Source: an uncultured Bacteroidota bacterium
GTDB taxonomy: Bacteria > Bacteroidota > Bacteroidia > UKL13-3
Direction of reading: 5' to 3'
Assembly: GCA_903910445.1 (NCBI GenBank)
Contig: CAIVZR010000078.1
Span: forward strand, 1-46,073
Length of the DNA stretch: 46,073 nucleotides
Each line of letters starts with the position of its first letter. The stretch's first letter is position 1. The translations under genes and the position numbers were made by a program. Under the pieces are notes generated by a model. That model made no database searches and was not told the origin of the DNA. It saw only the letters and a list, made by a program, of their open reading frames with translations. Below are positions 1 through 8,264 of this stretch, one piece after another.

Positions 1-360
1 CCGAAGGTTCTTGAAAACCGACTCATTAATCCTGGTGAGGCTCGCCCATGTTTTATTGTATAGGTTCACGATAAAGCCAGCCAATACTTCATCACCAAAA
101 ACTGTGGTAAGTTCAATATTGCTATTTTTAATATTATTGCACAGTGTGCTGAACGGCAACCAGATAAGGCTATTATGGTACCCTTCCAACGCCACTTCTG
201 CTTCAACACTTTCATTTAAAACTGTTGCGAGCTTTGGATTTTGGTTCAGTATGTTTTCATTTTCCGGAATGAATTTTTGAATCATATAAGCTCCTAAAGT
301 ATTCTCATCCCAATTAGGTTCAGGTAGATTTAGTTTTTTTGTTTTTGTCATGTTCTTCAT
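1..360 (-). CDS. Hypothetical protein, partial (C-terminus beyond the left edge)
   Basis: An open frame on the minus strand starts at an ATG at 358-360 and stays open to base 1, giving about 120 residues with no stop. A stop lies in frame two codons upstream, so the start is close to this ATG; a second Met at residue 4 is an alternative. The protein begins MKNMTKTKKLNLPEPNWDEN and is soluble-looking, with no signal peptide or membrane segment. I do not recognise the family. It starts only 11 bases after the stop of the integrase gene and reads in the same direction, so the two probably share a transcript. It is best read as cargo of the element inserted at ssrA. Confidence 0.6.
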   Translation of the reverse strand, partial: MKNMTKTKKLNLPEPNWDENTLGAYMIQKFIPENENILNQNPKLATVLNESVEAEVALEGYHNSLIWLPFSTLCNNIKNSNIELTTVFGDEVLAGFIVNLYNKTWASLTRINESVFKNLR

Positions 361-371
361 TTTACTCTAAG

Positions 372-1592
372 TTACTTTATTATTTCGTTTAGTCTCTTTG
401 CGTGTTCCATCATATATTTATTGGTGATTTTGCCATAGACCTGCGTTGACTTAATGCTATTATGTCCGAGCCATTTGCTTACCACCTCAAGTGGCACATT
501 CTGACTTAACAACACCGTTGTCGCACAAGTATGTCGGGCCATATGGTGTGTGAGTCTTTTTTTAATTCCAACAGCGTCAGCAATCATTTTTAAAAATGCA
601 TTCACTTTCTGATTACTTATTTGTGGTAAAACCTTACCGGTAATTTTACGGTACTCTCCATCATACCTGTCGATTATGGCTTGTGTTTGCTTCAAGACGG
701 GCATTTCAACGTATTCATCTGTCTTCTCCTGTTTTATCCTGATGCTGTTTCCATTTGCTTTAGAGAACACTATTTTATTCATATCTAAGCTCAATGCATC
801 CTTGAAACGTAAACCCGTATAACAGCTGAACAAGAAAATATCTCTCGATTTTTGAAGGCTTTCATTCCCGCTTAAATCATGCGCTTCAAGCATATCTAAT
901 TCCTCCTGAGTCAAATAGGTGATTGTTGTAGGGGTATATTTCACCCGAATATTCGTGAATGGATTTTTTTTAATAATCCCCTCATTGAAAGCTTTCAGGA
1001 TCACCGTTTTAAATCGCGTAATATGCTTATTGGCAGTATTTCTATGTAGAGTGCTTGTTAGGGTTTTGCCTGATGGCTGATTTAAAAGAAACAGATCAAA
1101 GTCACTGATGAATTTATAGTCTACACTTTCAATCGAAACATCACTTCGTTTTTTCACGCTCTTAATAAACTTGATCAAATGCTTCTGGGTATCAAGATAC
1201 CTGTTCTTGGTGTTTTTTGCCAGTTGTGGATTGCTCTGGACATATTTTAAATGTTCGTTGTAATACTCCAATAATTTTTTATCAAACTTACTCTTCCCTT
1301 TCAATTCGTCTTTTATAGCAGAAAGGTCGATAAAAGCCCCCGCATCTTCGAGTTTTCTTACCGAACTATGGATTTTCGCCTCCATTTTGGTCAGACCCTC
1401 ATTGATAGCATGGTTCCTTATTGTTCTTTGCTGCTTAATATTAAAGTCTTTCTCCTCGCAATCATAATCGGTTGCAATCTCGATCTTTTTGCTTTTATAA
1501 ACGAGACGTAAATAGATGGGATGTTTCCCGTCGCCCCTGCTCTTATTGAGTTGTAGGTAGAATTTAAAACTGAGTCCTGTAGTTATATCCAT
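372..1592 (-). CDS. Tyrosine recombinase / phage-type integrase
   Basis: This is a site-specific tyrosine recombinase of about 406 residues. The N-terminus (MDITTGLSFKFYLQLNKS) looks like the Arm-DNA-binding domain of Bacteroidota integrases, followed by a SAM-like core-binding domain (about residues 105-200) and the catalytic domain. Catalytic residues are visible: Arg in CYTGLRFKDAL, the HxxR motif in HHMARHT, His in WLGHNS and the Tyr nucleophile in STQVYGKI. The frame is open a further 68 codons upstream, but that part runs through the terminator and the 3' end of ssrA, so the Met at 1590-1592 is the likely start. The gene lies just downstream of ssrA in the same orientation, the usual position of an integrase at the attachment end of its element. 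An inverted repeat sits just upstream of the start. Confidence 0.9.
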   Translation of the reverse strand: MDITTGLSFKFYLQLNKSRGDGKHPIYLRLVYKSKKIEIATDYDCEEKDFNIKQQRTIRNHAINEGLTKMEAKIHSSVRKLEDAGAFIDLSAIKDELKGKSKFDKKLLEYYNEHLKYVQSNPQLAKNTKNRYLDTQKHLIKFIKSVKKRSDVSIESVDYKFISDFDLFLLNQPSGKTLTSTLHRNTANKHITRFKTVILKAFNEGIIKKNPFTNIRVKYTPTTITYLTQEELDMLEAHDLSGNESLQKSRDIFLFSCYTGLRFKDALSLDMNKIVFSKANGNSIRIKQEKTDEYVEMPVLKQTQAIIDRYDGEYRKITGKVLPQISNQKVNAFLKMIADAVGIKKRLTHHMARHTCATTVLLSQNVPLEVVSKWLGHNSIKSTQVYGKITNKYMMEHAKRLNEIIK

Positions 1593-1602
1593 AATATTTT
1601 CC

Positions 1603-1641
1603 ACTTCACCTTTTGGCGGGATTGAGGTTTTTAGGTGAAGT
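1603..1641. promoter_or_regulatory. 9-bp inverted repeat in front of the integrase start
   Basis: Arms ACTTCACCT (1603-1611) and AGGTGAAGT (1633-1641) are perfect inverted repeats separated by 21 bases, 10 bases upstream of the integrase start at 1592. Two turns of spacing fits an operator or an arm-type recombinase/excisionase site. No protein partner can be named. Confidence 0.4.
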
Positions 1642-1689
1642 ATAGAGAGCGAAAATAGTGTTTTATTATGAACTCGAGCGAACTGGTGA

Positions 1690-1720
1690 AAAACAAAAAC
1701 CCGCTGTGGTGGCGGGTTTT
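1690..1720 (-). terminator. Rho-independent terminator of ssrA
   Basis: A perfect 9-bp stem (AAAACCCGC at 1696-1704 with GCGGGTTTT at 1712-1720) encloses a 7-base loop. Read on the minus strand it is followed by a T-rich run (TTTTGTTTTT). It lies about 33 bases beyond the 3' end of the tmRNA gene, between ssrA and the integrase, so it should stop read-through into the integrase. Confidence 0.75.
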
Positions 1721-1752
1721 GAAGTTTCGTGAACGTTAAAAACGTGAAAAAG

Positions 1753-2116
1753 TGGAGCTGTCGGGAGTCGAACCCGAGTCCGAAATAGGAACTCAAATGT
1801 TTTCTACATGCTTAGCTGTGCTTAGTTGTCGGAAGATATCTGGCGCGCCGCGTACCGAATATCAACGTAGGTTTTATATAATTACGCAGCTATTAAAACC
1901 CACTTCGCTGATAATACCATGCTGAGTGAACCCACTATACAAGCCTCCGCATGACAGAAAGACTTAGTGAGTGCGGGCGGGTTAATCTATCCAGATTAAG
2001 CGGCCAATGCGTAGTTGTTGCCAACTAAAAGTTGAATGTATTGATTAAAGAGAACGCAAACAAATCTCTGCATGCTTACACCTGCGCTGCACTACCCGTC
2101 AAAACCGGTCAGCCCC
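1753..2116 (-). ncRNA. ssrA: Transfer-messenger RNA (tmRNA, 10Sa RNA)
   Basis: tmRNA rescues stalled ribosomes by trans-translation with SmpB. The mature ends pair as a tRNA-like acceptor stem: 5' GGGGCTG (2110-2116) with 3' CAGCTCC (1754-1760), followed by discriminator A at 1753; CCA is not encoded. The T arm reads GGGTTCGACTCCC. The mRNA-like part contains TAGTT followed by GGC AAC AAC TAC GCA TTG GCC GCT TAA (1996-2022), coding for the tag GNNYALAA and stop. The length is 364 bases, as expected for a one-piece tmRNA. Its partner gene smpB lies at 15301-15735. The 3' end is the likely attachment site of the adjacent integrative element. Confidence 0.96.
1996..2022 (-). other. tmRNA tag-peptide reading frame (GNNYALAA)
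   Basis: There are eight codons plus stop, with GGC as resume codon directly after a TAGTT motif that matches the position of TAGTC in E. coli. With the alanine loaded on tmRNA, the added tail would be A-GNNYALAA. The YALAA end is the protease degron. It appears one codon shorter than the GENNYALAA type I associate with this phylum. Confidence 0.8.
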
Positions 2117-2130
2117 AAGTAATAAGGTTG

Positions 2131-2138
2131 CAAAGATA
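2131..2138 (-). promoter_or_regulatory. Candidate -7 box of the ssrA promoter
   Basis: On the minus strand the sequence is TATCTTTG, matching the Bacteroidota -7 consensus TAnnTTTG. It ends 14 bases before the mature tmRNA 5' end, consistent with a short leader removed by RNase P. I see no convincing -33 box at the usual spacing. Confidence 0.45.
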
Positions 2139-2210
2139 AACAAAAAGCAAAGGATGAAAAATGAGGACTTCATTCGAAGCTCGTCCCATACGTTATCATC
2201 TCCAGTAAAA

Positions 2211-5200
2211 TTAGTATTCCAGGAATTTCAGGAACAAGGTCTTGTCGCGCAAATTCGCAATCTGTAACTTATACGTCTCATCGCTAATCTTCGCAATATT
2301 ATCCTTGATGGCTTTGTTGAACGATTCATCACTACTCAATACACTCAAGGTCTTACCCTTGAAATTGAAATAGTACCAGGTATCGGCATTGGTCTCGAAA
2401 TAAATTCCAATGATATCTCCACTGCGCTTCTTGGTAATTTGAACTTTACCAAATAATCGCTTGGCAATCTCTTTCTTTCCTATCGAGTTGATTCCCAATC
2501 CTCCAATGGCTACAAACGCACGGTTCTGAGGCTTCCACAACATCTTCAAATCGGTAAACATCAAGGTCTTTTGAAACTCGTCCAGCAAGGTTACGGTATT
2601 GTCGTTCTCCAATTTCTTAATCACTTCTCCATAATTTTTCTCTTCCGCCAGTTCTCCCAATCCTACTTTCAACACATATCTATCGTTGGCCAAATCAGGT
2701 AAATCACGGGAAGTATTATAAATCGAATCGGCCATCATCTCTAAAGCTTCCTTCGGTAATAAGAAATCGAAGAGGGCAATGACATCCAAATTATAAGTGC
2801 TATCGGCCAGCTTGTTGGTGATGATTCCCGCAGCATTAATCTTGAACTTATCACCGTTAGCATTGAAATTTATTTTTCCTTCACCGGTAATCTTCTGCTG
2901 GGGCTCATTAAAGGTAACCACACTTCCCTGGTACGATTTTCCTCTCAACTTCTTCGCATCACCTACTTTGAATTCACCCAGACGCTCATCATAAAACATC
3001 TTGCCACTGCGCGCAATCAATATCATATCATCGCTATAAGCATGTCGGCGACTGAAGAAAGAGGTATACATACCAGTACTATCATTCGCTACATTGAATC
3101 CAATACTCAACGGATTTTTATCTGCATCAATAGGATCGTCGATTACCAGTGTCACCGAATCCTGATTGATTCCATCATTGAAACGAAACCATACACTTCG
3201 AGGTGGTGCTTCATGCAATGGCAAGACAAACCCATTGAAATTTAATTCTTTCTTCACCCCGGTAAGTAAGATCTCGCCTTTGAAATCGAAATGCCTGTTT
3301 ATCACAAACGCACTGGTATCGGCTATCACCGCCTTGGCAGTAGTTTGCTTATCATTATTCACCCGGATATCTCCAAAATAAACTACCTGCTTGTTCTTCA
3401 ACTTATCGGTGAAATTATAATAGCCACTTCCGGTCATGCTTCTGCGCCCTAAAATATTGATAGAACAATTATATAACTCATGATAATTGTTCACCGTATC
3501 GGTCTTCAACAAACACTTATACAAGGTATTCATCACTGCATTTTGGTTGATGACTACCTTATTACTATCTGGAATTATTTTTGAATCGGCTACATAAATA
3601 TATGGCACCTTGCTACATGTAAGTACATAGGTTTTTAAATCGAAGAGGGCGGTGGCCGACATGAAATTCAATGAATCCTGCTCATACAAAGTAGAGATGA
3701 ACACTGCATTGGCAGGCTTTTGGGTCTTGCCTGTATTGAGAATAATTTTCTTCTCATCAATTTTCCAGGTCATATCACTCAATGTAGAACGATACATATT
3801 GTATGGCAATTCCACATTCGCTGGCTCCTTATTGGCTTTGAAGTCGGCATACCGTTTCTCCATATCCACAAAGGCTTTGACGTTGGTGGCATTGAATGCA
3901 AACTTATTTGGTTCCACCGATTTAATTTTGAAAGTGGCCACATTCGAACTGAAGGTATGATTGGCAAATGCAAAATTCTTTGAAGAGATTTCTGCGTCGT
4001 CAAATGAAGTGGTTCCAGCTCCTCCCATTCCTTTGGGTGTGATGATGAGATTTCCAATCATGCTCACCTTGTTCTCATACATCGCAAAGGGTTCTTTTTG
4101 CTGGAAGATATTCATGGTGTCCTTATACGGTCTCCACTCAACATAGGCACTGTGTGTTGTTGCCGATGGGAACAAAGCCGACTTGGTTACTACCACATCA
4201 TCGGCAACAGTATTCATTGAATCGAGCAATAATAAAAATTTGCTGGAGGTAAGATGGGTCGTTAAATAATCAATCGATCCTGCTCCAAAAAATCCTGCAT
4301 TGCTCAAACTCATCTCAAAATCGCCCGTTCCTTTTCCTTTGTATAATGGATATCCTCCCGGTGGGGTATGCTTCTTGAATCCGAGTGAGTAGTCGTCTTG
4401 TAAAGTAAGCTGGTAGCGGAAATCAGGCACAATGCCTCCCGATACAAACTCGCCTTCAAAGTTCAATCCTTCACGGGTAAAATTGTCCAAACTATCAATC
4501 GTAAATGGATCCACCTTGAAATAAAATCGTTCGCGCTTATACGATCCACCTTGCGTAGTTGGATAATCATAGAACACATTCGATCCTTTATCACTCTTAA
4601 AAATGGGGTATTCGGGATAGTTAATCCGACTCGATTTATTATTGGCCTGATCGATATACAAGGTCCCATAAATATTTTGAAGTACGGTATTGATACGCAC
4701 CAAATATTCGCGACCCAATTCATCTTTTTCTTTGGCAGGGAAGGAGAATTTCAAGGAGTCGACATTGGTGAGTTTGATTAAAAAATTTTGATAATCGAAA
4801 TCGAAACCTGCTCCATAAAAATCGAAACGCCCTGCATGCACCCTGCCCGAAAACTCCATTCCTCGGTTCTTTTTGATATTGAGTTTCTGGTCATCTAAAA
4901 TAACATATACATTTTGTGAATCGCTAAACTGTAAGCGAGGCACGCCTTCTACGGTGAGGTTGTAGTTGATGAAGTTCATCGTTGCATTGGGATGCGCAGC
5001 AATAATCGATTCCATCTTTAAGATATCATAATCGGCAACCCCATTATGCGCATTTACATAGTCGTACACTTTATTGTAAATATGTACTTGCTTCTTATCG
5101 ATATCATAATTACAAAATCCTTTATCGGCCATCAATAAAACAAATGGCAAAACGTATTCCTCTTTCACACCCATGAATGCACCAAATTCCTCCAGTGTGA

Positions 5201-6584
5201 AATCGGGCGATTTACGCATGCGACAAAACTGCGCCACCTTCGCAAGTGGGTTATAATCGAGTGCTCCTTGCATTTGCTCATAACGCTGATCCTTATAAAA
5301 ATTCAATGATTCAATTCGTGCAGCCTGGTCTTTGGTGCTCATCACCAAATCCATTTTCGGTCCATCAATTTTCCAATTCACCTCATCCACATACATCTCA
5401 ACACGGTGGTAAGAGTCGAACAGCGGGCTCGATTGCACGCCTTCTGTACCGCGGTAAAGGGAGAGTTTGCGCTCTGTTCTCAAGAAGCTAAACTTCATCT
5501 TCGGATGGTACAAAGAGTCTTTGTCGATGATTACTTTTAATCGAGAATCTTCGGCAGCAATTTTATCTTTTGAAATATAAAATTCCACTGCTTTCACTTG
5601 GCATCGCATCGTGTCATTATAAAAGAAGGAGAAGGTAGCTCGCTCATCAATGGTGCCCGTACCCGCAACTTGTTTGCCGTACATCCCAAAGCCACCTTTG
5701 TATTTGATGCCTTTTCCAAAATCTTCAATGAAGATATCATTACTATATGATTTAAATTTAGGATAACTTAAATTGGTGGGCTCGTTGGTAGAAATTAATT
5801 TTTCTGTCATCCTACCCGGCACCTTATTTATTTTATAATCTTTGTTGGTGAGGTAAACCGAGTCGATAGTAAACTCGTACTTCTCTGTACTTAAATTATA
5901 ATTTACAATATCAATCCATGCGCTATTGGTATCGACGCCTACTCTCAAAAATCCCATCTTGCCCCCTTTGCCAATCCATTGCTTGCGGTTGGGATAATAC
6001 ACCCCCGAAGTATGATAGATGGTGGTATTGTTACCATTGGCAAAACATTTCAAATCGGTATTGTCAAAAACGATGAAGGGTTCTCCTTCAAATTTAAGTT
6101 CGTAGTTCGGGCTCGTGCATTGCCAGCTCTTCGAGTTGCTTGAGTAAATGGTATTATCGTTGAAGAGGTTATAAGAAAAGTCAAGAAAATCTTTGAATGA
6201 TTTTTTATTATCGTTCAGCGTCTTCTCCGAAATTTTTTGCCAGTTCATGAAAATCGTCTCCCCCTTGTTTTGTTTGGAGTAGGCGGTGAGTGTTTTTAGC
6301 AAGAGCACGAACTCAGGATTCGCTTTCAATTTATTCACGAGCATCTTATTGCTGATGCGTACAATGAATCGTTTCTGATCTTCGGTGAATACCGTATTTT
6401 TCCATTCAACCAAAAAATCTTTGTAAGCATTTATCGCCTCCTCATTCTTTTCTTCTTTCATAAATTCTCCCAGCTCTTTGATATATACTCCTGTATCCTG
6501 GGAAAAACTTTTAAAGGTTTGCGAGAAGGAAGATACACTTGCAAAAAGCAGAAAAATAAATATTATACGTACTCTCATGATCAT
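2211..6584 (-). CDS. Very large secreted protein of unknown function (1457 aa)
   Basis: This is a 1457-residue protein with a clear signal peptide (RIIFIFLLFASVSSFSQ, cut near residue 22). After that there is no membrane segment, lipobox or visible T9SS sorting domain. The first 150 residues are charged and helical-looking. The rest is mostly beta-type sequence with recurring short blocks such as GxGxF, GAGSIDYL and GSGYYNF, as in repetitive beta-sheet surface or periplasmic proteins. I do not recognise a named family. It starts 3 bases after the prmA stop and is surely in the same operon. An alternative start at Met3 (6578) gives a more normal signal peptide. The gene is intact, with no frameshift. 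Confidence 0.85.
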   Translation of the reverse strand: MIMRVRIIFIFLLFASVSSFSQTFKSFSQDTGVYIKELGEFMKEEKNEEAINAYKDFLVEWKNTVFTEDQKRFIVRISNKMLVNKLKANPEFVLLLKTLTAYSKQNKGETIFMNWQKISEKTLNDNKKSFKDFLDFSYNLFNDNTIYSSNSKSWQCTSPNYELKFEGEPFIVFDNTDLKCFANGNNTTIYHTSGVYYPNRKQWIGKGGKMGFLRVGVDTNSAWIDIVNYNLSTEKYEFTIDSVYLTNKDYKINKVPGRMTEKLISTNEPTNLSYPKFKSYSNDIFIEDFGKGIKYKGGFGMYGKQVAGTGTIDERATFSFFYNDTMRCQVKAVEFYISKDKIAAEDSRLKVIIDKDSLYHPKMKFSFLRTERKLSLYRGTEGVQSSPLFDSYHRVEMYVDEVNWKIDGPKMDLVMSTKDQAARIESLNFYKDQRYEQMQGALDYNPLAKVAQFCRMRKSPDFTLEEFGAFMGVKEEYVLPFVLLMADKGFCNYDIDKKQVHIYNKVYDYVNAHNGVADYDILKMESIIAAHPNATMNFINYNLTVEGVPRLQFSDSQNVYVILDDQKLNIKKNRGMEFSGRVHAGRFDFYGAGFDFDYQNFLIKLTNVDSLKFSFPAKEKDELGREYLVRINTVLQNIYGTLYIDQANNKSSRINYPEYPIFKSDKGSNVFYDYPTTQGGSYKRERFYFKVDPFTIDSLDNFTREGLNFEGEFVSGGIVPDFRYQLTLQDDYSLGFKKHTPPGGYPLYKGKGTGDFEMSLSNAGFFGAGSIDYLTTHLTSSKFLLLLDSMNTVADDVVVTKSALFPSATTHSAYVEWRPYKDTMNIFQQKEPFAMYENKVSMIGNLIITPKGMGGAGTTSFDDAEISSKNFAFANHTFSSNVATFKIKSVEPNKFAFNATNVKAFVDMEKRYADFKANKEPANVELPYNMYRSTLSDMTWKIDEKKIILNTGKTQKPANAVFISTLYEQDSLNFMSATALFDLKTYVLTCSKVPYIYVADSKIIPDSNKVVINQNAVMNTLYKCLLKTDTVNNYHELYNCSINILGRRSMTGSGYYNFTDKLKNKQVVYFGDIRVNNDKQTTAKAVIADTSAFVINRHFDFKGEILLTGVKKELNFNGFVLPLHEAPPRSVWFRFNDGINQDSVTLVIDDPIDADKNPLSIGFNVANDSTGMYTSFFSRRHAYSDDMILIARSGKMFYDERLGEFKVGDAKKLRGKSYQGSVVTFNEPQQKITGEGKINFNANGDKFKINAAGIITNKLADSTYNLDVIALFDFLLPKEALEMMADSIYNTSRDLPDLANDRYVLKVGLGELAEEKNYGEVIKKLENDNTVTLLDEFQKTLMFTDLKMLWKPQNRAFVAIGGLGINSIGKKEIAKRLFGKVQITKKRSGDIIGIYFETNADTWYYFNFKGKTLSVLSSDESFNKAIKDNIAKISDETYKLQIANLRDKTLFLKFLEY

Positions 6585-6587
6585 TTT

Positions 6588-7445
6588 TTACTGTTGAATA
6601 AATACGGCAGCACACCAGTTATTTTTAGTCTTCGATTTTACGAATTTCATTCCATACTTCTCCGCCTCATTTCGTAAATCTTGTAAATCGGTTTCGTAAA
6701 AACCACTGATTTGGATAACGGTTCCAGACTGAGATATATTGTGGTACATGCCCAGATTTTCGAGGTTATAATTTTTGGTGATATTACTCAAGATGATGCG
6801 ATGCTGATAAGGCAACCATTCTTGAAGAAATTCTTCTTCTGCCAATACTTTCACATCACCATACACCACCGAGGCATGCGACATATTATTGAGTTCAAAA
6901 TTTTCCTGCGTATTTTCATAACACCATTCATCGTAGTCGATGGCCATGGTATACGCAGCGCCCAGCTGTTCGCCCAGGATGGCCAATACGCCAGTGCCAC
7001 AGCCCATATCCAAGCAAGCAGCGCCATTGAAATCGTGTTCCAGCATCAGTTCCATCATAAGCTGGGTGGTTTCATGGTGCCCAGTACCAAAACTCATTTT
7101 GGGTTGTATAATGATTTGATGTTTGAATCCTTCGCGGGGTGCATGAAAGGCAGCGCGTACAAATATTTCCTCCCCAATGATGATGGGCTCGAAGCTATCT
7201 TCCCATTGCTGATTCCAGTTGATATTATTTTCAATATCCTTCACGCCCAATAATTTCGCGCTGTAGCAGGTGATGAGTTCATGAATCTCTTCTTTGGCTT
7301 GCTCATAGTGGCTTGTAAGTGCATAGGCCATGAGGGAATCTTCTTCTTGGGTGAAATTATCGAAATGCAATTCACTCAGTTCAGCCACGAGCAGTTCTTG
7401 TATTTCTTGAGATGCTTCAATGCTTAGTTCGGTATAATGATCCAT
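6588..7445 (-). CDS. prmA: Ribosomal protein L11 methyltransferase
   Basis: PrmA trimethylates ribosomal protein L11 using S-adenosylmethionine in the cytoplasm. At 285 residues the length is normal. Family signs: the SFGTGHHETT motif (residues 118-127), the SAM-binding glycine motif DMGCGTG (146-152) with an acidic Asp at the end of the next strand (AIDYDE, about 170), and the post-motif SNITKN (220-225), equivalent to the NIxxN substrate/SAM loop. The N-terminal 100 residues correspond to the L11-recognition domain and are less conserved. It follows a small membrane-protein gene by 16 bases and precedes the 1457-aa gene by 3 bases, so the three look like one transcript. Confidence 0.93.
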   Translation of the reverse strand: MDHYTELSIEASQEIQELLVAELSELHFDNFTQEEDSLMAYALTSHYEQAKEEIHELITCYSAKLLGVKDIENNINWNQQWEDSFEPIIIGEEIFVRAAFHAPREGFKHQIIIQPKMSFGTGHHETTQLMMELMLEHDFNGAACLDMGCGTGVLAILGEQLGAAYTMAIDYDEWCYENTQENFELNNMSHASVVYGDVKVLAEEEFLQEWLPYQHRIILSNITKNYNLENLGMYHNISQSGTVIQISGFYETDLQDLRNEAEKYGMKFVKSKTKNNWCAAVFIQQ

Positions 7446-7461
7446 GGTGTTTTTTTAATGA

Positions 7462-7812
7462 TTAATTTGTTTCTAAAGTTTTGGGTTTGATAAAATAGTC
7501 GGAAACATAAAACCAGATGATGGCTGTTAATCCGGCAAAAAACAGGTATTTGGCATCGCCACGAAGGGAATCCTGCCCGATAAATTCACCAAGCATCCAG
7601 AGACTATTGGCCGAAATCCAGAAGCAAACAGCAATATTATGATACATTTCCTTTCGGTGTTGCCTGGTAATGAAGGTGATAAAGATGGCTAGGCTAATTG
7701 TGGGGATGATCATGGCCATCCCAAGTACCTTCCATTCCAGGCACCAGCTGATGTCTTTCCCAAGCCAGAAGAGGATATGGAGGTTTTCCATTTTACGTGC
7801 GCGTTCAAACAT
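7462..7812 (-). CDS. Small integral membrane protein, unknown function
   Basis: A 116-residue protein with three to four hydrophobic segments (around GMAMIIPTISLAIFITFIT, NIAVCFWISANSLWML and YLFFAGLTAIIWFYV) and a charged tail. I do not recognise the family. The Met at residue 8 (7791, MENLHILFW) is an equally plausible start, because the first seven residues are charged and add nothing to a membrane topology. It is the first gene of the leftward run with prmA and is divergent from the DUF1573 gene at 7878. Confidence 0.7.
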   Translation of the reverse strand: MFERARKMENLHILFWLGKDISWCLEWKVLGMAMIIPTISLAIFITFITRQHRKEMYHNIAVCFWISANSLWMLGEFIGQDSLRGDAKYLFFAGLTAIIWFYVSDYFIKPKTLETN

Positions 7813-7877
7813 AATATTCTGAATTTTTGCTTTTTTTTTGGCAAAGATGTGTGTAAATTTACGGCCTGAAAAATTAA

Positions 7878-8264
7878 ATGCTTCGAATTATCATTTTCTT
7901 CTGTTTTTGTGTTGCAGGCGTATCGCGTTTGCAAGCCCAGGCGCATATGGCCATGGACAGCACCACCCATACTTTTGGGGAGGTGAAGCAGGGAGAGAAT
8001 CCAATTTACACTTTCATGGTAAAAAATACTGGCAACAGCCCGCTCATCATCAATAGTGTAGAGCCTTCGTGTGGCTGCGTAACGGCAAGCTATACTGGTG
8101 AGCCCATTCCTCCCGGAGGAAGTGGAGCCATTCAGTTGGTATTTGTAACCGAAACACATTTGGGGTTTCAGTTGCGTTCCACTACCATTAGCACCAATGC
8201 CGACAATGCCGAAACCGTGCTCTATATGAAAGGCACCGTGATTAAACGCAAAGGGCTTTTATAA
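7878..8264 (+). CDS. DUF1573 domain protein, exported
   Basis: 128 residues: a signal peptide (LRIIIFFCFCVAGVSRLQAQA) followed by one Ig-like DUF1573 domain. Family hallmarks are the opening HTFGEVKQGE, the FMVKNTGNSPLIIN strand, the motif EPSCGC (Cys65 and Cys67) and the later PGGSGAIQL. DUF1573 proteins are common in Bacteroidota, act outside the inner membrane and have no agreed function; they resemble ASH-type Ig modules. The gene stands alone, divergent from the 7812 gene, with a 313-base repeat-bearing gap behind it. Confidence 0.88.
   Translation: MLRIIIFFCFCVAGVSRLQAQAHMAMDSTTHTFGEVKQGENPIYTFMVKNTGNSPLIINSVEPSCGCVTASYTGEPIPPGGSGAIQLVFVTETHLGFQLRSTTISTNADNAETVLYMKGTVIKRKGLL

Noticed and set aside
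11-280. An open frame on the plus strand at the left edge (89 codons).
   Set aside because: It is antisense to the minus-strand frame that starts at 360 and continues without a stop to base 1; that frame follows the integrase closely and is the better gene.
1593-1796. In-frame N-terminal extension of the integrase by 68 codons.
   Set aside because: It would read through the ssrA terminator and the ssrA 3' end, and adds no family-like sequence; the Met at 1592 begins a normal integrase N-terminus.
1753-1800. A tRNA gene, suggested by the TTCGA T-arm.
   Set aside because: The T arm belongs to the tRNA-like end of tmRNA: the acceptor partner is 350 bases away and the tag frame lies between.
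6711-7253. A 180-codon frame on the plus strand.
   Set aside because: It is antisense to prmA, whose motifs are all in order on the other strand.
7710-8159. A 149-codon minus-strand frame across the divergent gap.
   Set aside because: It overlaps the DUF1573 gene and the membrane-protein gene, both supported by clear sequence features.
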